Shown here: in pieces, positions 11,739-22,702 of the stretch
Layout: each line of letters begins with the position of its first letter
Numbering within the stretch: the stretch's first letter is position 1
Assembly (NCBI GenBank): GCA_020726505.1
Contig: JAHLEZ010000026.1
Span: 620,001-684,000, forward strand
Direction: 5' to 3'
Source: Leptodontidium sp. MPI-SDFR-AT-0119
Taxonomy: Eukaryota; Ascomycota; Leotiomycetes; Helotiales; Leptodontidiaceae
Length of the DNA: 64,000 nt
Notes under the pieces: model-generated
Told to the model about the DNA's origin: nothing
The model's database searches: none
What the model saw: the letters and a program-made list of their open reading frames with translations, nothing else
Program-made: the position numbers and the translations under genes

Positions 11739-12025
11739 ACCTTCCTCGTGAGCTCTGGACTCAGCTACGCACAGATGAATTCCTCTTACAGCATCTGAGT
11801 TAGCGGCAGAACCCGGGTGCATTCGGCTTATGAATGAGCAGACTGTGAGGGCTGGAACCCCTGTTGTTGATGTCCCACGTGGCCTACGCATGACGACGTC
11901 TCGCTAAGGTCCTACTACGATGACGCTTCACTTCTAAAGTAATGATACAGCTGGCTGGACTAGGTATAAAGAAGGGTAATGGCTACTTTGTATTTAGTTC
12001 TGTACGTAGTTCTTTACAGTTCGAC

Positions 12026-12552
12026 CTAGGTTCTTGTTCCTGATCTATTCTTGACTTGGCCCGTCACATATATCGCCGAATGTTCATTTTGTGCACCTAG
12101 AGCTAGAGCACTTGGAGGGCCAAAATATGCTCCGGGTACAGTGCAGTCAGAGGTGTTAAAGTGAGATTTAACAATAGTGGCATCGAGGGAAGCTAGCGTG
12201 GTGAATGCCATCTAATTTCTCGAGTCAGCCAAGCATCACATCCACACGTAATTTTGTGCCCTACCTCCTGTTCCTTCACCATCATCTGAAACCTCTCGTA
12301 CAGCGCCTGATGTTGTGGACCCGATTGCGAAGAGAATTGAGAAGTTGCTCCTTGAAGGTCTGTACTATTTGGAGTTAAGGGTATCAAACAACTTTGCGTA
12401 TAGTAGGTGTGTTGCTGCTTCTGAAGTTGGCGCTGTTGTTGCTGATGCTTTTGCTGGTGCAGATATTGTATTTGAGCGTCTAGATTAAGAAGAATCTCGT
12501 TGGAAGAATGTCCATGACCAATTGTAGTACTTGGTATCTGCGGGTGGCTCAA
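12026..12552 (-). CDS. Glutamine-rich hypothetical protein (5' end unresolved)
   Basis: Two exons, 12265-12552 and 12026-12211, are joined by a 53-bp phase-0 intron (GTAGGG..AATTAG, branch CTGAC). The product has a Gln-rich stretch (HQQKHQQQQRQLQKQQ), likely coiled or disordered, then QMMVKEQEMAFTTLASLDAT and a Ser/Gly-rich tail ending NRSGTRT. No domain recognised. There is no ATG before the Gln-rich part: the frame opens at a TTG and continues upstream into a stretch that resembles a relic at 47.96 kb, so the true start or first exon is unknown and the gene may be transposon-derived. Confidence 0.4.
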
Positions 12553-12585
12553 GGCTGTGGCTATCCGTGACGGTACAAGAGCATG

Positions 12586-12690
12586 AACGAGGTCGAATGC
12601 GACTTGGGTAAAATGATTGTTTACAAGGAAGAAAGAGATTCGTAAGGAAATCTCTGACTTGAGCTATTTACACAATATTCATAAAGTGAG
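12586..12690. repeat. Dispersed relic repeat, copy 1 (partner at 47957-48060)
   Basis: By eye the two stretches align through AACGAGGTCGAATGCGACTT / AACCGAGGTCAAATACGACT, then TTGTTTA(C/T) and ATTCGT(A/G)AGGAA. Most differences are C/T or G/A transitions, as expected when one copy was RIP-mutated. Family unknown. Confidence 0.5.
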
Positions 12691-12729
12691 ACTATTCACA
12701 AAATATGAACGTCACCTGATCATTCCCTC

Positions 12730-14359
12730 ACACCAGAGGACTGCTCTCCAGAGGACCCTATTTCCCTCTTCATGAATTACTACAATAAAGACATGGTAAA
12801 TCAAATCGTCTCCGCTACAAACTCCTACCCAAGAGATTTTCCAGACGATGTGCTAAAGCCTGGATCTCGTGCAGCGGCATGGGAACCTACTTGTCGATCA
12901 GAAATCTACTTGTATTTGGCCTTCTTAATCTACATGACTGTGTACCCTCTCAATTCGATTAAAGACTATTGGTCTACTAAAAAAAAAAAGACCTCTTTCC
13001 ACGCTATTACCAAGATATTCTCAAGGAATCGATTTCAAGAGCTGCGACGACGATTCAGAATCAGTACGAATGAGAATGCCCATGTGTACGATAAGGTCGG
13101 TTTCTCACCTACTTTTAGCTGTACTAAGCTAATTTTACATAGCTAGAACCATTGAATACACATATTCAGAAAACGAACCTGCAATTTTAGACACCTGGCC
13201 AACAAGTAGCCGTGGATGAGGCCATATCGAGGTTTACCGGCCGAAGTAAGCTGATTACTACTATCCCTGGAAAGCCTACTCCCACTGGAATTAAGATATG
13301 GGTTGTTGCACAACAAGGCTTCTTTTACAGTGGGCGTACCACGTACCTGGGAAGCAAGGCGGTGCATACAAGGTCAAAAAACCGAAGGATCTCAACAAGA
13401 CTCAAGCAGTAGTACCACACCTTTTGAGTGCCTTGCCGGAAGCTTCGTACCATGTGTACGTAGATAACCTCTTCACGTCTCCCCAGCTGTTTGAACACCT
13501 ACGGAAGATGAATATCGCATCTACAGGTACATGCCGCATCTCATCCGGAGTGGTTCAAGAGCTAGTAGACCTCAAAAAACACAGGGAAAAGGGGCCGAAT
13601 GCTATGCCCTGGGGAGAGACTCATTCTTACCCTACGGAGTCAGGTCTGGTTTGCCAACAGGGGTTTCAGGACGGAGCCTTTGCTTTGCTTATGTCGACAT
13701 TTTGGGATGGCAAAACCAAGGTTTTACGGCTACGGAAACGCCCAAAAGAGAGTGCCGGCAATGCAATTGTAAGCAGGGCTCCGTATGGCCCTGGCGAAGC
13801 TGTCAAAAAGCTGTGGATTCCGGAGAGTTACGACGCATACAACCAGTTTATGAATGCCGTCGACTTAGGGGACCAACTTCAAGGCCATAATGGAGGCCTC
13901 AGGCGTGTAAAGAGAGGGCCAGTTCAAGCTCTTTATTAATACTTGCTTTTGGTAGTATTAAGTAACTGTTACTTGATTTGCCAATACTCTGGGTATGACG
14001 TGGAAACCATCGATTTCCGGAATCAAGACGATTTCCGTATCCAAATCGTGGAAGCATTGATTGCCAGGGGATCCGATGCACCAGGATCCCAGAAAAGGCG
14101 TGTTTCAAGGCTATCTGGCAACGCTTTAGAAGTCCCAGTTCATCGGCATACCCTGATCAAGATGTCTACGAAGTCAGACTGTGCGGCGTGTAAAAGAGGA
14201 AGGTTTTTCGATCGGCCCCGGAAAAGAGTGGCTCTAGCCGAAAGAGCTGCGAATATGGGCCGCCCTAGTAAGAGGTCTTCAGCTACCTTTGGCTGTAAAG
14301 AGTGTGATATCCATCTTTGTAAATTAGGAGACTGCTTTGCAGTTTATCATTCAAAATGA
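12730..14359 (+). pseudogene. piggyBac-type transposase (DDE_Tnp_1_7), decayed copy 1
   Basis: Consecutive plus-strand frames spell a piggyBac-like transposase. The N-terminal segment (12772-13146) holds FMNYYNKDMVNQIVSATN and FRELRRRF-like helices. The core has VDEAISRFTGRSK and PTPTGIKIWVVAQQG, then after a frameshift near 13325 WAYHVPGKQGGAYKVKK and VDNLFTSPQLFEHL. NAVDLGDQLQGHNGGLRRVK follows, a stop at 13937-13939, and NCYLICQYSG further on. A cysteine-rich C-terminal finger ends at 14357 (CAACKRG .. CKECDIHLCKLGDCF). It has at least one frameshift and one stop, and lacks clear terminal repeats. It differs in sequence from the element at 22.2-24.6 kb, so it is a different subfamily. Confidence 0.85.
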
Positions 14360-14705
14360 CACGATTTGGCCGTAAAAAGGTGGTTTTTTAATGACTGGCG
14401 CCAACTTTTGGTGTTCCTCGCTTAATTAGGGGCTTGCTTCAGCGTACCATACAGGCTCTTCAGGAGGGCGTTCCTGGTGGCACCTAAGGGGATAAGCAGA
14501 ACTTATCTAATCATTGCATAGAAAGCTGGTGCCTGATTATATTTGGTCATCGGTATCCAGCCTCCTTTCATCGTGGCAAATGCATTAAATAAGTTACTAT
14601 ATTTTGTAGAAAATACTAGAAGGCAGGTGGCTATTTTAAAATAATATAACAATAGATGGTTCCCTAAGACCCTCCAAGAAATAAACACACATATTTCTCT
14701 TAATT
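14360..14705. other. Gap between piggyBac relic and HNWD-A
   Basis: No gene seen; becomes AT-rich after 14500. The last coding bases of HNWD-A end at 14706. Confidence 0.4.
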
Positions 14706-17700
14706 CTATATGACAAGCTTTGCTCCTGTTTCAAAGCAGAAAATCGAAATTCTCCCAGATGAATGCCCCAAAACAAGATTTCTGTTCCAACTAGCAGATT
14801 TGTGTTGGCGATAATCAGGAGGCAGCCAAAGAATCGTCGTATCACTTTCTACTACCCAATGATCGGATACTTGTAGGATTGGCGGTAGCTTGCCTTCGGG
14901 GGAGAAGGCTACTGACGAGACGTCGTCAGTGTTGTGGCCCTCGAGCGTCTGCAGCGCCGCTCCCGTGGCCGCGTCCCAGAGCCGCACCGTCCGATCCGGA
15001 GACCCCGAAACGACTTGCTTGCCGTCGGGGGAGAAGGCCACAGAGTTGACCCAGCTAGTATGGCCCTCGAGCGTCTGTAGCGCCGCTCCCGTGGTCGCGT
15101 CCCAGAGCCGCACCGTCTCATCCCGAGACCCCGAAACGACCTGCTTGCCGTCGGGGGAGAAGGCCACGGAGGAGACGGTGTCAGTGTGGCCCTCGAGCGT
15201 CTGTAGCGCCGCTCCCGTGGCCGCGTCCCAGAGCCGCATCGTCTGATCCCGAGACCCCGAAACGACCTGCTTGCCGTCGGGGGAGAAGGCCACTGAGGTG
15301 ACCGCGCCAGTATGGCCCTCGAGCGCCTGGAGTGACGTGTTCCAGTGTGCTTGCACTTTCGGTTTCAGTTGAATCCAATCTGGAATACGCCCCTCGAAGT
15401 TTCTTCGAATAACGCTATTTTTTGGAGCAAAGACGAGAGCAGAGCAATACAGTTGCAAGGGTGCCTTTTCAATCGCCGATCGATTGTATAACACAAATCT
15501 CTTTGTATCATAAATAAATGCATGCCAATCGGGGCTTTTGGAAGCCTAGGGGCAAGTTAAGAACTTTCCAAACGACGAAAAGATAACTTACTGAAAAGTC
15601 AACCTCTAAGGCCAAGATTGCTTGAATCCCTTCTGAGATCTTGCCCATCCACCCAAGTGCCTCAAGCCAGTGTAGTAAATGAACCTGTAAAAACTGGTGG
15701 GCTTCCTCGCCATCAGAAGCCTGAGCCCCACTCCGTTGCAGATGCTGGACCCAGTAGAGACATGCGTACTGAACTTCCGGCGGAAGACATTCCTGTAGCC
15801 GACTGCAGTCAACTTGGCTAGCTTGAGTACCAGGAGCATGCATGTCGCAAATGTCCTTCTTGAGTGTCTGGGACATTACTTGTATGCAGCTAGTAGCTAC
15901 TAGCTGGTGTGCCTCCTTCTCGTCTACCCAGAGATGCTGATTACCTTTGCTAGCGAGGTAGCGGGAAGGGGGGAAAATAAGATAACAATGCTTCCAAGAA
16001 TTATTCGCTGCATTGTACATAACCGCACTTTCTCCGGTGGTCTGAAAGTGGTAGGTATGGAGTTTTGAAGTACAGTAATATATATTTGGTCGAGATGCTG
16101 TTCCGGCGTGCCTTCAAAGCCAGTGCCCTCAAGAATCTCATCAAGCCTGTCTTCAGCGAACTCTTCGCCATCTTTTATAAAACGACACGCTGTTGCAGCC
16201 CAGATGAAGAGTCCGCTAGCATGGACAACCAGCTGTCTCAAAATTTTATCGCCTGGCCACTCAGGTCCAAAAGTCCACTCTTGCCCGATTATCCCTAGAC
16301 GGTGTTCCAAGAAAAGAGAGATATCATGGTTAATGATTGCTGGCTGTATGTCGTGGAGTACGAAGTCCTGGTGTTCGGCTTGTGGGATAGCACGTATGCC
16401 GTGTCGAATTGGAACTTCAGGTCTGCTTGTCAAAAAGACTCTAAGTCTCACAGTAGTTAACGATCGAGCTTCAGCTAGAAGCTGCAGAATTGTGCGAACG
16501 TGGCCTTCGTTGTCACACTCATCAAGGGCATCGATGATAAGCAAATAGGAAGATGGAGATGAGGGCTTGTCTGACTTTACTAACTTTAACGGACGGATGA
16601 CAAGCTCGCGCCACTGATCTAAGAGAGACAGATTCGCAATATCGCTCCGCTCCGTCACAGCATCACAGATATGTGTTTGGAGAGATGGCACAGCTTCCGC
16701 GAGCTGTACGGCAAGGCTTGTGAAGAACTTGCCGGCATGGCTCACGTCTCCGCCGCCCCTTGAGAAAAAGAAGCTGGCTCCAAGACGCTTCTGCTCACTG
16801 TATCTGCGGGCGACGGTGCGGGAGATTGTTGACTTTCCAGTCCCAGCTAGGCCGCTCAGCCAGAAGATGCATCGCTCATTGTGTCCATCTTTTCCATCAG
16901 CCCAGTCATATATCTCTTGTAGAAGGTCGACACGTGTGTTAGGGAGGCAGGCAGGTTCGTCTTGGCGGTCGTATGCGCTGAAAGGCGCCTCCTTTGCATA
17001 CGGTAGGTGTCGATGTAGGTCTTTCCCAGAGCCTGGGCTGCTAGTTAGCGCTGGTCGTAACAGTCTTAAGCATCAATCGTTGGGATGCGACTTACCCTTG
17101 GACGGTTTATCGATTGCCTCTCGGAGCCGCTGAAATGCCCTGGCTTCTCCTTCGCCATAAAGAAGGGGCATTTGGACATCGAAAATGCCAAATAGTGAAT
17201 ACGCCTTGTCTTCTCTGCGTGTAGTCTGTCGACTTTTCGCCCACGAGAATCGTTCCTTAACGTCGAATTGGGAGAGAGAGTATTGTCGAAGCGCCATCGA
17301 TGGGACTCCCGTAATCTCGTGGATTTGTTGCTCTAGAGTTCCCTTGTCACCTAGTAGGTTGCGTTCCTCGGGAAAAAAATCGACTGATCTTGGAGCAAGG
17401 AGTTCTTGTAAGGTCCAGCCTCGTGTAAACCATTTGCTTGCTCGGAAAGCAGATTCCCAAGTACACTCGGCAGACGCATCCCTTGCTTTCCGCTCCCCTG
17501 TCGAAACATCTGATAAATAGACGTAGCATCTGGCTGCTTTCTGGTACCAGCGAAACATCGAGTTGATAGCTTCTGAGAGCTTAGCGCTACTCGATTTGTC
17601 GATGTAGCATGTGTCCACCCAAAAGTATTCCAATCCATCACGCCTCGCCTGTTCTCCGCAGAAATGTATCTTGCCGTAGCTAGCCTTGACTCTACTCGTG

Positions 17701-17834
17701 CCGTCTGTTATATCTTTGAAAGTGACCTCCTCCGCTTCCCATCTGTGTGAAAGTATAGTATACTCAGGTATATCGTCTTCAAAGAACTCGGTCAGGCTAG
17801 GGTTGCCACCCCCGTCTAACTGTAGCAGACGCAT
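14706..17834 (-). pseudogene. HET-NACHT-WD40 (HNWD) incompatibility-type gene, copy A, with internal deletion
   Basis: STAND protein of the Podospora het-d/het-e/HNWD type, cytosolic sensors that trigger cell death on non-self contact. HET domain from ATG 17834 (MRLLQLDGG .. EYTILSHRW, FWVDTCYIDK, GWTLQELLAPR) ending in KPSK. Intron 17021-17095 follows, then NACHT with P-loop GLAGTGKST and Walker B LLIIDALDECD. Near 15960 the frame breaks: SLAK runs into the segment NQHLWVDEKEAH one frame off, and the roughly 50-60 residues expected between them (RLHHPSFRDFLL-type region) are missing, so this looks like a deletion. Intron 15546-15591 precedes the WD40 part, which ends with LGHSSGRISIF. The rest of the frame is open, so a truncated HET-NACHT could still be made. 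Divergent from copy B. Confidence 0.88.
14885..15325 (-). repeat. Near-identical WD40 repeats of HNWD-A
   Basis: Three full 126-bp (42-aa) units plus partial units. The framework VAFSPDGKQVVSGS .. RLWDAATGAALQTLEGH is almost invariant, while the residues just after GH (TGAVT, TDTVS, TSWVN, NTDDVS) and those after SGS (RDQTM, RDETV, PDRTV) vary. This is the pattern of concerted evolution with hypervariable recognition positions known for the HNWD family. Confidence 0.9.
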
Positions 17835-18215
17835 TATTCCACTAGGTTCGAGGATCGGAGGCGGAAGGGTTCTCGGTAATAATAAACCGTCGAAATAGTC
17901 TAGATGCGGAGTAAGGTTGAAGAAGACGTTGTGTTGAGGCTGGCGGACTCAGCTGGGCGGCAGCCTCGCGGCTATGAGTCGTCACTAGAAGCGCGCAGGA
18001 CCAGCCAGTCGCTCAGGCTGGAATTCTGGAAGCTATAGGCATAGGATATTCGAAGCCACTTTCGATTGAGCATGATGTATTCTTGTCGCTGATAAGGAAG
18101 CTGAAGGAATTGGAGAGTGGATGATAGAAACAAAAACGGAAGATCACGAATTTACCTTCAATCTTTGGAGTTCGAGTCTCTAGCCTTGAATCTTAGGCAG
18201 TAATTTGTTTTTAAT
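17835..18215. repeat. Left arm of inverted repeat between HNWD-A and HNWD-B
   Basis: The 5' flank of HNWD-A is repeated, in reverse orientation, upstream of HNWD-B. Shared blocks include GCGGACTCAGCTG, GAAGCGCGCAGG, TTGGAGAGTGGATGATAGAA and GGCAGTAA. Many differences are transitions. The arm probably contains the promoter of copy A. Confidence 0.85.
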
Positions 18216-18779
18216 TCGTCAGTCATGAGGTGGGGAGAGCGCGGTGTCGTTGCCCTAACCAAATATCGTTAGTCACTTCGATTCGAGGTTCCTTCCGTAC
18301 TGTCCTGCGTGGCAGTCTTGTCTAAAATTACGATCTATGGCAGCCACAAAGATGATGACGGTTACTAACATAGTAGCAAGGGTTTAAAGATCGGATAAGA
18401 CTATTTTGTAAGTATTAAAAGTAATAAAAGTTTAATAGCGGAGCCACAGTCAAAAAGTATTTTACATCGTAAAAGGAGGCTGCCCGCAGATCAGGCCCAC
18501 GAGCGACGACACGATGTGAATTTTTGATGGGAGGGCTTCAAGAGCTTCAAGAGTAGCTACCGAATACGATTTGCATAAATTTTTGGGTTTTATCGATGTG
18601 TGCACAAAGTTCAAGTTGGTCAAAGTCTGTAGCGTGCAGATTCACACAGGATCGTCACGCGGGTCGGTACCTCGGATTAAAGCGAGTGGAGATATTAGTG
18701 GGGCACAGTGCCCGCACGTGCCACATCTACGCCTAAGCTCACTTATGTAATCACTGAACCAAGCAAGGGAGAGCTATTT
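18216..18779. other. Spacer of the inverted HNWD pair
   Basis: About 560 bp of AT-leaning DNA between the inverted arms; no gene or recognisable element seen. Confidence 0.5.
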
Positions 18780-19152
18780 TCTGATGAAGTTACTGCCTAA
18801 CATTCGAGGCCAGAGGCTCGAACTCCACAGGTCGAAGGTAAATGCAGGATCCTAGGTTTCTGTTTCTATCATCCACTCTCCAATTACCTCGGCTCCCTTT
18901 TTAGCGACAAGATCAAATCAATCGAAAGCGGTTTCCAATATCCTATCCCTATGGCGTTCAGAATTCGAGGTTGCACGACTGGCCGGCCCTGCGCGCTTCC
19001 AGTGATGTACGACGATGGCATTGCCGTGAGGCTGCCCCTCAGCTGAGTCCGCATGGAGTTTTCTCCAACTTCTCCACGCATCTATATTGATTCGACGGCT
19101 TAACAACTGTCCGAAACCCTACCTTATTGCGATCCTCGAACCTAGCCGAAGA
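18780..19152. repeat. Right arm of inverted repeat (5' flank of HNWD-B)
   Basis: Reverse-complement counterpart of 17835-18215. Pairing runs from about 18780 (GAAGTTACTGCCTAACATTC against GGCAGTAA near 18208) through CTATCATCCACTCTCCAA and CAATCGAAAGCGGTT to the HNWD-B start at 19153. Confidence 0.85.
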
Positions 19153-22070
19153 ATGCGTCTGCTACAGTACAACAGCGATGGCAATTTCAGCCTGACCGAG
19201 TTCTTCGACAACGCTATACCCGAGTACGCAATCCTTTCACACAGGTGGGGAACGGAGGAGGCGACGTTTGAAGATCTGCAGAAGGGAATCGGCAGGAAGA
19301 AGGCTGGCTATGAGAAGATCCGGTTCTGCGGAGAACAGGCTAGGGGTGATGGCTTAAAATACTTTTGGGTGGACACATGTTGTATCGACAAATCGAGTAG
19401 CACCGAGCTCGCAGAGGCCCTCAACTCGATGTTTCGCTGGTACCAGAATGCGGCTAGATGTTACGTCTATTTATTTGATGTTTCGGCAGTAAAGCAGAAA
19501 GCAGGTGATACATCCACCGAGTGTACTTGGGAATCTGCTTTCCGAGATAGCGAATGGTTTACACGAGGCTGGACCCTTTAAGAGCTCCTTGCACCACGCG
19601 CAGTTGAATTCTTCTCTCAACAAGGCAAGCGACTAGGAGACAAGGAAATACTAGGGCGTCAGATCCAGGAAGTAACAGGCATTCCAATCTCAGCACTCGA
19701 GGGAGCCCCTCTGTCACAGTTCAGTATCAAGGAACGATTGTCGTGGGCAGAAAATCGCTAGACAACACGCCCCGAAGACAAGGCGTACTCACTGTTGGGT
19801 ATGTTTGGCATTCATTTGCTACCTATTTACGGCGAAGGGAAAGAGCACGCGTTTAGACGGCTTAAAAAGGAGATCCAGAACTCGCTGACAAGTGAACACA
19901 CGATAAACTGCTTTATCTTTAGCCATCTGCTGATCACTCTTTGTAAGAAGCCGAGCAGAACCCACCCGACCCTCAGAGTCGAAGCTGCATACAAGACCTG
20001 CGGATAACAGATCCCCGCGAGGACAAGAAGCGGATCAAGGACACGAAGGGCGGGCTGTTGCGAGAGTCTTACTGATGGATCCTCGAACATCCCGATATTC
20101 AACAATGGCGCGACGACAAACGGAGCCGGCTGCTCTGGATCAAAGGTGACCCCGGCAAAGGCAAGACCATGCTCATTTGCGGCATCATCGATGAATTGAG
20201 TCCTTTGACGAAGCTGAGAGACGAGGAGGCAACCACGTTATTGTCGTACTTTTTCTGCCAGGCTACCGATTCGCGCATCAATAATGCGACAGCCGTGCTC
20301 CGTGGCCTGATCTACTTGCTCGTTGACCAGCAACCATTGCTTGTCTCGCACGTGCGGGAAAAGTACGATGACGCTGGCAAGGTCCTCTTTGAAGATGCAA
20401 ACGCATAGGTTGCGTTGTCTGAAATTTTCGTAAGCATTTTGCAGGATCCAAACTTGAAGAGCATCTACTTGATCATCGATGCGCTCGACGAATGCGAAAT
20501 GAACCTTTACTAGCTTTTAGATCTCATCAATCGAACTGCCTCAATCTCCCCTCGCGTGAAATGGATTGTGTCGAGCCGCAACCAACCTGACATTGAGTCG
20601 CGGCTGAGACTTAACGATACACAAATGAGGCTCAGGCTTGAGCTTAACGAAGAGCGTGTTTCTCGTGCCGTCGAGCTGTTTGTCAATTTGAAAGTTTCCC
20701 AGCTTCCACTTATTGCGGACGACAGCGCGCTACGAGAGACAGTTCGAGGTCAGATATACGCTAAGGCTAGTGGGACATTTCTCTGGGCAGCTCTTGTGCT
20801 GAAGGAGCTTGAGTCTGTAGAGAGCTGGGACGTGCTCGATGTGCTTCAGGACATGCCGCCAGATTTAGAACCGCTCTACGATCGGATGTTACGTCAAGTT
20901 GAACAGCTGCAGCGTAAAAATCCTGAGTTCTGCCGTCTCGTCCTTTCTACTATAACTCTTGCGTACCGCCCACTCCACCTGCTTGAGGTAGGGGCCCTCT
21001 CTGATCTGCCTGAGAAAATCTCTACCAATCTCGACAGTGTTATGAAGGTTATCAACAAATGTGGCTCTTTCCTTGCTGTACGAGCGAACCGCGCTTACTT
21101 TATTCATCAATCGGCAAAGGACTTTTTGCTCGAAAAGGCATTGGACAGAGTGTTTCCCTCTGGTAAGGCCAAGGTGAACTACACGATGTTCTTGAGATCG
21201 CGCGAAGTTATGTCTAGAACGCTTCGATGCGACATGTACGGATTGTTCGCCCCTGGATTCCCAATTGGGGAGGTCGAGCCGCCTGTCCTAGATCCACTCG
21301 CCGCAGTACAATACTCTTGTCTCTATTGGATTGACCATCTACTTGACTGCGACAGAGGACACACTACCGATGAGCTCAAAGATGATGGCTCAGTCCATCG
21401 GTTTTTAAGAGCGAGTTATATTCACTGGCTAGAGGCACTCAGCTTACTGAGAAGCCTGCCGGATGGCATCGTATTGATTGTAAAGCTCGAGAATTGGCTC
21501 AAAGTAAGTCATAATACGACTTTCAGAACATCACTAGTGAATGCCCTAACATGATAGGCTGACGAATGTCATTACTTACATGCGTTTATACATGATGCGA
21601 GACGGTTTGTCGTATACAACCGATCAGTCATTGAACAAGCGCCCCTTCAATCGTATTGTTCAGCACTAGTCTTTAGCCCAGAGAAGAGTCTTGTTCGGGT
21701 GGCATTTGAGAAGTGTATCCCACATTGGATTCTGCAGAAACCAAAAGTGCCAGCAAACTGGAATGCGCTGCTGCAGACGCTCGAGGGCCACTCGCGCGCC
21801 GTCTGTTCGGTCGCCTTCTCACCTGACGGCAAGCTACTTCAAACTTTACGCGTGTCAAGTCAGTGGATAGCTGATGGCACTGCGAACATTCTCTGGCTAC
21901 CTTCTGAATACCGACCTACATGTGAAGCTGCTTGGGATAAAACTCTCGTTCTAGGACATTCATCAGGGAATATTTCATTTCTCCAGCTTAAACAAGGACC
22001 AAAGCTTATACGGAGAACGCGGCACAAAGTGGCTGGAATACAGGGGGCTCTCACTGTAGCTCCACTATAA
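19153..22070 (+). pseudogene. HET-NACHT-WD40 (HNWD) gene, copy B, RIP-inactivated
   Basis: HET domain from ATG 19153 (MRLLQYNSDG, EYAILSHRW, FWVDTCCIDK, GWTL), NACHT with P-loop GDPGKGKTML and Walker B IYLIIDALDECE, a long helical part to 21503, intron 21504-21557, then HDARRFVVYNRSVIEQAPLQ, one WD unit (LEGHSRAVCSVAFSPDGK) and terminal LGHSSGNISFLQL. Five in-frame stops interrupt otherwise colinear coding. Two, near 19579 (TAA) and 19759 (TAG), face CAA and CAG in copy A; others near 20073 (TGA), 20407 and 20509 (TAG) fit CGA/CAG. All are C-to-T and four are CpA-to-TpA, the RIP signature. The NACHT is only distantly like that of copy A; HET and C-terminal linker are close. Confidence 0.88.
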
Positions 22071-22182
22071 CTACCTGTAAGAGCCTATAAGACCTTTGCT
22101 AACGAATCTACCCTGTAGCCAAGTGGACCGCCCTGTAGACTCCCTGTAATATTAACCGATTCAGGAGGCTCACGTCCCTTTA

Positions 22183-22289
22183 TCCCTTCGTCCGGTGAGA
22201 CATTGCCCACGCTAGCAAGGGGGGTGCGGGACGGCCACAGAAACGGGACCGCGCATTATTTTATGTACCTTTGCATACAATTTACATAA
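22183..22289 (+). repeat. Left terminal inverted repeat of the piggyBac-like element
   Basis: Outer 41 bp match the right end exactly in reverse; a divergent middle is followed by a second shared block GCATTATTTTATGTACCTTT at 22252. Confidence 0.9.
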
Positions 22290-22296
22290 GAAAGTA

Positions 22297-22631
22297 CGGA
22301 AGGGGGTTTCAAGTGGGTCTCGTCCAGCCTGGTATTTTCTTTCGCTACTTATAGAAATTTGTGGGGAGAATCAGAGTATTCGACGTTATTCTATGGTTAA
22401 CAGTACCTTGCCACTGACCACGGTGGACGAGACCCACTTGGAACCTGTTGGGAAATATATATCACATGATACCGCGGCACTAGCGCGGTGGCACTAGCGT
22501 GGTGGAGGGGCTATAAGTTCCTCCTTTCTACTCGCTTCTTCCATAGTGAAGACACAACAATACGAATACAGGAATACCACCTTTATTCAGTGTCTCACCA
22601 GAACCTGTGAAACCAACAGAACCCCCTTCCG
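22297..22631. mobile_element. MITE family 1, copy 1 (interrupted by a solo LTR)
   Basis: TA-flanked (22295-22296, 22632-22633). Inverted ends CGGAAGGGGGTT and a second inner inverted block AAGTGGGTCTCGTCCA/TGGACGAGACCCACTT. Without the LTR and one target-site copy it would be about 157 bp, close to the copies at 35003 and 49879. Confidence 0.85.
22446..22618. mobile_element. Solo LTR of a Ty1/copia-type retrotransposon
   Basis: A 173-bp segment starting TGTTGGGAAATA and ending ACCAACA (TG..CA ends) is flanked by a perfect 5-bp duplication GAACC (22441-22445, 22619-22623). It contains a TATA-like CTATAAG followed by a CT-rich tract, as LTR promoters do. No internal region remains, so it is a recombination product. 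Confidence 0.88.
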
Positions 22632-22702
22632 TACATCGCGTGGATGATTTCACGCGTCAACTTGACCAAACTGCATTTCTACTACGCGTTTGACTTATCA
22701 AA

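Noticed and set aside
13143..13367. Minus-strand frame over the piggyBac relic
   Set aside because: Shadow of the transposase coding on the plus strand.
14890..15246. 118-codon plus-strand frame in the WD40 array
   Set aside because: Antisense shadow produced by the in-phase 126-bp repeats.
14885..15325. Possible CRISPR-like array
   Set aside because: The repeats are 126-bp coding WD40 units in a eukaryotic gene, without spacers.
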